The notes under the pieces: model-generated
What the model was told of the DNA's origin: nothing
The model's database searches: none
What the model saw: only the letters and a program-made list of their open reading frames with translations
Position numbers and translations under genes: made by a program
Shown here: in pieces, positions 1-5,992 of the stretch
Layout: each line of letters opens with the position of its first letter
Position numbering within the stretch: position 1 is the stretch's first letter
Assembly (NCBI GenBank): GCA_030628805.1
Contig: DAOVQG010000089.1
Coordinates: 1-15,005, forward strand
DNA length: 15,005 nucleotides
Direction of reading: 5' to 3'
Source of the DNA: JAGMDK01 sp023128695
GTDB taxonomy: Bacteria; Planctomycetota; Phycisphaerae; UBA1845; Fen-1342

Positions 1-2
1 GC

Positions 3-74
3 CGGCAAATCATCACCGCCATCCTCCAGGCCCAAGACGTATCGGTGGCAAGACTTACGGAGATCGCGGCATGA
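3..74 (+). CDS. C-terminal end of an unidentified protein (partial)
   Basis: The third forward frame is open from the window edge and reads RQIITAILQAQDVSVARLTEIAA, with a TGA stop at 72-74. The mix of hydrophobic, acidic and basic residues looks like a helical protein tail. The other two forward frames read proline- and arginine-rich, low-quality sequence. The gene starts outside the window. Twenty-three residues are too few to name a family, so no function is assigned. It would be the last gene before the long non-coding stretch that follows. Confidence 0.4.
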   Translation, partial: RQIITAILQAQDVSVARLTEIAA

Positions 75-188
75 AAACCTTTGCGAAATTCAAAGAAACA
101 GCGCGTTAGTGGTACGAAGGACACGAAGACATATAAGACCCTATTCACTTGAACTATTCTCGTAAGAGTTCAGCCGTATGCAACAAGC

Positions 189-349
189 TTTCAGCAATCA
201 GCTTTCAGCGGTCAGCCATTTGCGCTGTTCGGTGAGCAGGTGCCTAACAGCAGTCATGTTGTCGCGTTGCTCTCAATAACACGTTATTTCTGACATTCGG
301 TCGCTATCTGCTCGACTTTCGGCTGAGCGCTGATTGCTGACCGCTGAAT
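189..349. repeat. Inverted pair of four-unit heptanucleotide arrays (NNTCAGC)
   Basis: The left arm (189-216) is four head-to-tail heptads: TTTCAGC, AATCAGC, TTTCAGC, GGTCAGC. The right arm (322-349) is four heptads in reverse orientation: GCTGAGC, GCTGATT, GCTGACC, GCTGAAT. The 13-mer TTCAGCGGTCAGC at 204-216 is perfectly complementary to 336-348, and the 11-mer at 192-202 to 329-339. About 105 bp separate the arms. It looks like a dispersed intergenic repeat rather than a terminator, because the spacer is long and no T-tract follows. Confidence 0.75.
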
Positions 350-677
350 GCTTACCTATTCTCTATGTTCTCTACGGTAAGCTTTTCAAGGCAGCAGACC
401 TGGAACCTGTCCCATAACCTGTTGTCCCGAACTATTCCGTTCGCCGGTGTCAAATATCGCAAAATCCCGTCTATGTATATTTGGTTGATTGTTGCCGTAA
501 TGGCTTCATACTCCAATTAGTGGGCAGGGTAGTCGCGGCTTTCGGGCATTTTGGCGGTACTTTGTAGACCACATCTGACTGCTTGGAAATTCGCACAATA
601 TGTAATCCCTTGGCCCACGAAGAGTTGGGTATCAAGAAGCACGGTAGAGGTACGGACACTTTTCTGTCGAGCAAAGT

Positions 678-683
678 AAGGAG
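678..683 (+). promoter_or_regulatory. Shine-Dalgarno site of the giant repeat protein
   Basis: AAGGAG lies six bases before the ATG at 690. This strong match, together with the signal peptide that begins at that ATG, fixes the start codon. Confidence 0.8.
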
Positions 684-689
684 CGAGCC

Positions 690-3600
690 ATGTTGGAAAG
701 AGTGCGATTGGGCAGGCTTCGCTGGTTGGCGGCAGCCTGCGTGTTGGGGGTCTGGATAGCACCCACGCTGGGACAGGATCTAAAATGGTCACAGCCGCCT
801 GATCCCGCGTATCCACAGAACGTGTGCTACGGCTGGAATGAAGAGTCGACGTTCTGGGAGTGGGGCTTTACGGTGGCGGACGACTGGGTTTGCACCACGA
901 ATGATCCGATTGTCAGCGTCCGCTGGTGGGGATCGTTCCTGGGTTGGAAGGAGGCCGAGCCGCCGCCGCTGGAGGAGATGCCTTGGCACTTCCACATACT
1001 TATCTGGACGGACGTGCCGGCGGAACCGGGCAACCCGGATTCCTTCAGCCACCCGGGCGAGGTGATCCACGAGATCCTCCCGATGGACTTTACCTACACC
1101 TGCGAGTTCGACGGGTGGGATTACAACCCGCTCAGCGGCGAGTACGAGTCCCGCTTCGTCTTCACGCAGGATTTGGAAGAATGGGAATGGTTCTTCCAGG
1201 AGCCCACGGGTGTCGACACAATCTACTGGCTCAGCATCTCCGGCTGCTATGGGGCCGTGCCGCCGCCCACAGATTACCCATGGGGTTGGACAACGCGGCC
1301 GCGTGACCCGCAGTCGATGGCTCCGGATGACGCTGTTGTAATTATTGAGCCCACCATGCCTTGGTTGGGGATGGAGTACGTTGACGGCTTCCCGCTCGAG
1401 TATCCGGAAGGGGTCTCGTGGGACGTCTCGTTTGAATTGACGGCCCAGTCGGCGTTGCCGTGGGTCAAGTGGGAGCAGCCGCCCGACCCGGAGTGGCCGG
1501 GGCTGCCTGCCCACGACTGGGACGACGCCACCGGCTACCACGGCATCCTTCTGGCCGACCAATGGCAGTGCGAGGGCGGGGACGTGACCGATCTGCACTG
1601 GTATGGAAACTACGAGTTGGACTACGTGGGCATGGAAATCCGCGGGTCCGGCATCGACTACTTCCACCTCAGCATCCACGACAACGTGCCCGGCGATCCT
1701 TGGTGCCTGCCCGGGCAGGAACTGTGGAGCATGGATGTGCTGTTCAGCGACCTGGTTGAGATAGACACCGGGCTGGTGAACAACGAAGGCTGCCCGATTT
1801 ATCGTTACGAATACGTGCTGCCCTGGCCGTTCCAGCAGACCCAAAACGGGATCTACTGGTTCGATATAACGGCCATCTCGGTGGACCCGACCGACCCGCC
1901 CCACTGGCGCTGGCAGGAGGCCGGCCGCGAAATGTGGCCCATCCTCTGCCCCGCCGCGCGCCAGTACTACCCGGGCCCGAGCATGTGGGAGTCGATCGAG
2001 TGGGCGAACTGGACCTACAGCGACCTGGCCTTCGATGTGACCTCCGTATTCTATGGCGAACTGTACATCAAGTGGTCGCAGCCGCCCGAGCCCTACGTCC
2101 CCGAGGATGCGTTCAACGGCTGGGACGAGTACTCGCGGTACGACATGTACGGTGATAAGGTTACCTACCAGCTCGTAGCCGACGACTGGGTCTGTGACAC
2201 GGAGGACCCGGTCACGGACCTCCACTGGTGGGGCTCGTTCGGGGGTTGGTACTACCCGTACGAGCCGCCGCAGATGCCCGGCTCCTTCCACATCGGGATC
2301 TGGACGGACGTGCCGGCGAACCCGCCGGTTGAGCCCTTCAGCCATCCCGGGACGATGATCTGGGAGAACTACTGCGACAACTATACGCTGGAATTCGTGG
2401 GCTGGGACTTCGATCCGCGGCTGGTGCTGCCGGCCCCGCCGCCGGAAGCCACCTTCAAGTTCACCCAGGTGCTCGACCAATCGGAGTGGTTCTGGCAGGA
2501 CCCGGGTGAGCACATCTACTGGGTCAGTATCTCGGCGGTCTACGGGATCGGTTCGCCTCCGCATTCGTGGGGTTGGAAGACCCGGCCGCGTGATCTCGCT
2601 TCCCCGGCTCCGGACGACGCGGTGGTGATCAGGAATCCGACTGCGCCGTCGGTGGGCGATTCGTGGATATATGGCTGGCCGATCGAGTATCCCGCCGGCG
2701 TCTCCTGGGACGTGGCCTTTGAGCTGACGACCACCGAGACGGTCCAGGCCTGCTGCTTCGACGACGGCCACTGCGAGGATCTCCTGCCCAGCGTCTGCCA
2801 GGCGATCGATGGCTGGCCCCAGGGATCGGGCACCGCGTGCGTGGACATGGTAATCGCATGCTGCCTGCCCGATGGCTCGTGCGTGGACGCCGACCCGATC
2901 TGCTGCGATGACCTAGAGGGCTGGACCGGCTACACCGAGTACTGCTTGGGCGACGCGAACGCCAATGGCGTCGACGACGCGTGCGAGATGGCCTGCTGTA
3001 TGCCGGACGGCTCGTGCGTCGACACGGACCAGCCGGACTGCTTCGTTCAGGGCGGCGTCCCGCAAGGGCCCGACACGCTCTGTCAGAATGTGGAGTGCCC
3101 TTACGCCAAGTGGTCTCAGCCGCCGACGTACAACCAGGCCTCGCCCGCGCTGGATTGTTTCTGGGGCTGGGATGAGTCGTCGCGCTACGGCACGAGCCAA
3201 ATCGTGGCCGACGACTGGTTCTGCCTGGACGAGCGCCCCATCACCGACATCCACTGGTGGGGCTCGTATTGGTGGTGGGACGATGAATTCCCGCCGTACG
3301 AAACCGCCGACATCATCTTCCACATCGGCATCTGGACGGACGTGCCGGCCGGTGTTACCCAGCCCTTCAGCCATCCGGGCGAGATGATCTGGGAGTGGAC
3401 CGTATCACAGGGCGAGCTGAATGAGCGGATGGTCGGCTGTGACTTCCACCCGGATTACATGGACGTTCCCGAAACCTGCTTCCAGTACGACTTCTACATC
3501 CCCGAGGACGAGTGGTTCTACCAGGACGGCGGCCCGACCGTGTACTGGATCAGCATCGCGGCCGAGTACATCTATGGGCCGGAATCCGAACGCATCGGCT

Positions 3601-5696
3601 ATCCCTGGGGCTGGAAGACGCGGCAGCCGCATTGGAACGACGACGCAGTTGTGATCCTCGACCCCACCGCCCCCAACGTCGGGGACGAATACGTGGAAGG
3701 GTTCCCGCTCGAGGATAACACCGGCCTGTCTTGGGACATGGCCTTCGTGCTAACGACCAACGAAGACGTGCCGCAGATGTATCCCAAGTGGTCCCAGCCG
3801 ACGCACGACGGCGGCCAGGGCTTCGACGCCGCTTCGGACCTGTGGTACCACGAGCGGAGTGTCGTCCGGATCAAGTGGGAACAGCCGCCGGTAGGTGGCG
3901 TTCCCTGCTATTACGGCTGGGACGAGGAATCCATCTATTGGGTCCCGCCCGGGCAGATTGTGGCCGACGATTGGCTCTGCGAGAGCGACGACCCCGTTTC
4001 GGACGTCCAGTGGTGGGGCTCGTACCTGTTCTGGGACGGCTACGGCATCCCGACGAACGCCCCGGACATGTTCCACGTCGGCATCTGGACCGACGTGCCG
4101 CCCGAACCCTATCCCGGCAGCTTCAGCCATCCCGGCGAACTGCTGTGGGAATACTGGGTGGACCGCAGCGAACTCGACGAGATGTACGACGGGTGCGACG
4201 ATTATCCTCCGTACAACTTGTGGGATAGCTGCTTCGTGTACCACCTCGGCGTGCCGCAGGACGTCTGGTTCTACCAGGACCCGGGTCCGCAGGACGCGAA
4301 CATATACTGGCTCAGCATCGCGGCCCATTACCCCGATGGCCCACCGTGCGCCTGCAACGGCGACGTGGACGAGAACGGGGTGGTCAACGCGATCGACAGC
4401 GCCTACGTCGGCTTGAACGTCGGTTGTCCGGTGGGGATGGGTGATCGCATGTGCGACCGCTGCGACATCAACTGCGACGGAGTCGTGGACCAGACGGACG
4501 AGGACATCGTGGAGTGCCAAATCGCGATGGGCGGCTGGCCGCCTAATAAGGACTGCTGCGTGGGCACCTGCCCGTACGGGACCGGGTATCCCTGGGGCTG
4601 GAAGACGCGGCCGCGCGATCCGGACTCACTGGCGCCCGATGATGCCGTCCGGATATATGACCCCACAGAGCCCACACTGGGCGGCACCTTCGAGCTCGGT
4701 GAGCCGATCGAGAACGAGGAAGGATCGTGGGACACGGCCTTTGTGCTGACCTCGCGCGACAAGGAGGTCAACAAGGTGGTGGCCGACGATTTCGTCTCCG
4801 ACGGCCGGCCGATCGAGGCGTTGGTGTGGTGGGGCAGCTATCTGGACGAGTTGTATTCGCCCTCCCTCGTCCCGGTCGAGCCGTACGTGCTGGACGGTTG
4901 GTTCATCAGCTTCCACCACGTCGAGCCCGACATACCGTGCCCACCCGAGGCTATCCCGAACGTGCTCGGAGTGTACTTCGCCCCGGTCGACGCGGTCGAG
5001 ATCATCGGGCTCTGGATGGCGGATTGCTTCGGCCACGGCATCTTTATCTACCAGGTCGATTTGGATCAATGCTGCCTGATCTGCTCGGAGTTCGACCCGC
5101 GGCCCGAGGCGGACCCGCCTGATCCGGCCCGTCCCGGCCGGTTCCTGGAAACGGACGGGCTGGGCTACTGGCTCGACATCCAGGCGGTCGTCGGCGTGAC
5201 CTGGGAGCCGCCCGCCTGTGGTTTTGATGATCGCATCCTCACCGAGCACCTGCCCTCCCCGAACACGCTCGACGGGCACTTCTGGGGCTGGCACACCAGT
5301 CCCGGACCCGCTGTGCCCACGGAAGAGGCCTGCGCCGGCGAGATTGTCGACTTCTCGCCGTATCCGCCCGAATGCTGGGTGTACGGGAACTGGAGCACAC
5401 AGCCCTGGCTGTGCCCGCCACCGCCGGAGCCGCAGCCGGTACACATGGCGTTCGAGCTGCTCACGCCGGAGGTAGCGATCTGTCCCGGCGACAGCAACTG
5501 CGACCTGGTGATCAATTGGCGTGACATCGACTACTTCGTGGCGGCGATGAACGACAACATCGCGGCCTGGGAAGCCATGTTCCTCCCCGGCACGCCAACG
5601 TGCTCGTTCTGGAATAACGACGTGAACGGCGACGGGACCGTGAATTGGCGCGACATCGACCCGTTTGTCGCGTTGATGAACACGACTTGTCCGTAA
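690..5696 (+). CDS. Giant secreted multi-module repeat protein with dockerin-like C-terminus
   Basis: This 1668-residue protein begins with a signal peptide (RLGRLRWLAAACVLGVWIAPTLGQ, predicted cleavage near residue 29). It then carries repeated modules marked by KWSQPP, a VADDW(V/F/L)C motif, a WWGS motif, FHIGIWTDVPA, FSHPGE, DEWFYQD, IYWLSI, GWKTRPRDP and SWD.AF.LT. Modules begin near residues 32, 259 (divergent), 461, 807 and 1062, with a truncated one at 1033 and a last one near 1358 that lacks KWSQPP. Residues 687-803 are a cysteine-rich insert (ACC.DG.C units). A dockerin-like segment (1220-1295) interrupts the fifth full module. The C-terminus (1598-1668) is a two-loop dockerin-like domain. 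The modules resemble a planctomycete domain that I recall as DUF7901, but this is unverified. The role is unknown; an extracellular or envelope location is inferred from the signal peptide. The protein is rich in Trp, Asp and Pro and poor in Lys. Confidence 0.93.
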   Translation: MLERVRLGRLRWLAAACVLGVWIAPTLGQDLKWSQPPDPAYPQNVCYGWNEESTFWEWGFTVADDWVCTTNDPIVSVRWWGSFLGWKEAEPPPLEEMPWHFHILIWTDVPAEPGNPDSFSHPGEVIHEILPMDFTYTCEFDGWDYNPLSGEYESRFVFTQDLEEWEWFFQEPTGVDTIYWLSISGCYGAVPPPTDYPWGWTTRPRDPQSMAPDDAVVIIEPTMPWLGMEYVDGFPLEYPEGVSWDVSFELTAQSALPWVKWEQPPDPEWPGLPAHDWDDATGYHGILLADQWQCEGGDVTDLHWYGNYELDYVGMEIRGSGIDYFHLSIHDNVPGDPWCLPGQELWSMDVLFSDLVEIDTGLVNNEGCPIYRYEYVLPWPFQQTQNGIYWFDITAISVDPTDPPHWRWQEAGREMWPILCPAARQYYPGPSMWESIEWANWTYSDLAFDVTSVFYGELYIKWSQPPEPYVPEDAFNGWDEYSRYDMYGDKVTYQLVADDWVCDTEDPVTDLHWWGSFGGWYYPYEPPQMPGSFHIGIWTDVPANPPVEPFSHPGTMIWENYCDNYTLEFVGWDFDPRLVLPAPPPEATFKFTQVLDQSEWFWQDPGEHIYWVSISAVYGIGSPPHSWGWKTRPRDLASPAPDDAVVIRNPTAPSVGDSWIYGWPIEYPAGVSWDVAFELTTTETVQACCFDDGHCEDLLPSVCQAIDGWPQGSGTACVDMVIACCLPDGSCVDADPICCDDLEGWTGYTEYCLGDANANGVDDACEMACCMPDGSCVDTDQPDCFVQGGVPQGPDTLCQNVECPYAKWSQPPTYNQASPALDCFWGWDESSRYGTSQIVADDWFCLDERPITDIHWWGSYWWWDDEFPPYETADIIFHIGIWTDVPAGVTQPFSHPGEMIWEWTVSQGELNERMVGCDFHPDYMDVPETCFQYDFYIPEDEWFYQDGGPTVYWISIAAEYIYGPESERIGYPWGWKTRQPHWNDDAVVILDPTAPNVGDEYVEGFPLEDNTGLSWDMAFVLTTNEDVPQMYPKWSQPTHDGGQGFDAASDLWYHERSVVRIKWEQPPVGGVPCYYGWDEESIYWVPPGQIVADDWLCESDDPVSDVQWWGSYLFWDGYGIPTNAPDMFHVGIWTDVPPEPYPGSFSHPGELLWEYWVDRSELDEMYDGCDDYPPYNLWDSCFVYHLGVPQDVWFYQDPGPQDANIYWLSIAAHYPDGPPCACNGDVDENGVVNAIDSAYVGLNVGCPVGMGDRMCDRCDINCDGVVDQTDEDIVECQIAMGGWPPNKDCCVGTCPYGTGYPWGWKTRPRDPDSLAPDDAVRIYDPTEPTLGGTFELGEPIENEEGSWDTAFVLTSRDKEVNKVVADDFVSDGRPIEALVWWGSYLDELYSPSLVPVEPYVLDGWFISFHHVEPDIPCPPEAIPNVLGVYFAPVDAVEIIGLWMADCFGHGIFIYQVDLDQCCLICSEFDPRPEADPPDPARPGRFLETDGLGYWLDIQAVVGVTWEPPACGFDDRILTEHLPSPNTLDGHFWGWHTSPGPAVPTEEACAGEIVDFSPYPPECWVYGNWSTQPWLCPPPPEPQPVHMAFELLTPEVAICPGDSNCDLVINWRDIDYFVAAMNDNIAAWEAMFLPGTPTCSFWNNDVNGDGTVNWRDIDPFVALMNTTCP
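2748..3098 (+). other. Cysteine-rich ACC.DG.C insert inside the giant protein
   Basis: Residues 687-803 hold three units built on A-C-C-x-x-D-G-x-C, beginning with ACCFDDGHC, ACCLPDGSC and ACCMPDGSC. After the second unit comes a short Asp/Asn-rich loop (GDANANGVDDACE) resembling a calcium-binding thrombospondin type-3 or EF-hand-like loop. Such cysteine repeats recur in planctomycete exported proteins from memory. Here they act as a spacer between modules 3 and 4. The even spacing suggests disulfides, which would need an oxidising compartment. Confidence 0.7.
4347..4577 (+). other. Dockerin-like segment nested within a repeat module
   Basis: Residues about 1220-1295 contain two Asp/Asn loops, GDVDENGVVNAIDSA and DINCDGVVDQTDEDI, flanked by cysteines. 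This is the layout of a two-repeat calcium-binding dockerin-like fold. The segment sits between IYWLSIAAHYPDG and GYPWGWKTRPRDP, which are contiguous in the other modules, so it is inserted into a loop of module 5 rather than between modules. Confidence 0.7.
5481..5693 (+). repeat. Dockerin-like C-terminal module, copy 1
   Basis: This segment encodes the last 71 residues of the giant protein. It matches the last 71 residues of the small protein encoded at 8375-8866 at 61 of 71 positions by my count. Two long DNA blocks are identical between the copies: 24 bp at 5481-5504 versus 8651-8674, and 26 bp at 5517-5542 versus 8687-8712. Two Asp/Asn loops (GDSNCDLVINWRDID and DVNGDGTVNWRDID) suggest calcium binding. 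Confidence 0.85.
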
Positions 5697-5731
5697 AGCC
5701 GGCTACGCGTTGTAGCGACATAGGTTAGATC

Positions 5732-5773
5732 ATGACCGCCGGTCGGATGATTACTTCACCGACCGGCGGTCAT
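5732..5773 (+). terminator. Perfect 15-bp stem-loop, likely terminator of the giant gene
   Basis: ATGACCGCCGGTCGG (5732-5746) is perfectly complementary to 5759-5773, with a 12-base AT-rich loop. It lies 36 bases after the stop codon at 5696. No clear U-tract follows, so it is either a non-canonical terminator or a 3'-end stabilising hairpin. Confidence 0.6.
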
Positions 5774-5928
5774 TCATTTGAACGTGAGCATTCAGCGGGG
5801 GTACCACACTCTATTGGCGGGACCCACGCGCCCACGGCCGATAGCCGCACACAAAAAACTCACCTTGGACCCGTTGCGCAGACCGCCGGCCAACGACTGT
5901 AGAAGAAACGATCCGAGGAAAGGAAAGC

Positions 5929-5948
5929 GTAGGGACACGTGTCCCTAC
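5929..5948. repeat. Perfect 20-bp palindrome
   Basis: GTAGGGACACGTGTCCCTAC reads the same on both strands. It lies 45 bases before the ATG of the next gene, within its probable 5' leader. It could be an operator for a dimeric regulator, a leader hairpin or a solitary copy of an intergenic palindromic repeat. The sequence alone does not decide. Confidence 0.65.
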
Positions 5949-5980
5949 CATTCAGGCCGGAAATCAATAGTGCAAGAGTT

Positions 5981-5986
5981 GGAGGA
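5981..5986 (+). promoter_or_regulatory. Shine-Dalgarno site that sets the start of the GVYG-repeat protein
   Basis: GGAGGA lies six bases before the ATG at 5993. An in-frame GTG at 5939 would give a longer product, but it has no comparable site, falls in the middle of the 20-bp palindrome, and would put 18 unsuitable residues before the signal peptide. The start is therefore placed at 5993. Confidence 0.8.
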
Positions 5987-5992
5987 ACAGAC

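Larger units (their letters stand above)
75..689. other. Gene-poor intergenic stretch upstream of the giant repeat protein
   Basis: No convincing gene is seen on either strand. Two short minus-strand open frames (471-674 and 517-816) lack a recognisable ribosome-binding site or protein character, and the second runs into the signal-peptide end of the next gene. The stretch holds a heptad inverted repeat (189-349) and an imperfect direct repeat around 404-427 (AACCTGTCCC then AACCTGTTGTCCC). It is visibly more AT-rich than the flanking genes. The promoter of the 690-5696 gene should lie in the 3' part, but I could not pick a convincing -35/-10 pair. Confidence 0.6.

Noticed and set aside
108..148. 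Phrase gtggtacgaaggacacgaag after the first stop codon
   Set aside because: It looks like intergenic phrases I have seen in other bacterial genomes, but only one copy is present in the window, so it cannot be called a repeat from this sequence.
471..816. Two short minus-strand open frames in the left intergenic stretch
   Set aside because: Neither has a ribosome-binding site or recognisable protein character, and one overlaps the start of the giant gene.
789..2771. Open frame of 660 codons on the minus strand opposite the giant gene
   Set aside because: It is an antisense shadow caused by high GC at third positions. The reading is rich in Arg, Val, Gly, Pro and His without motifs, and the plus strand has a clear signal peptide, ribosome site and repeated domains.
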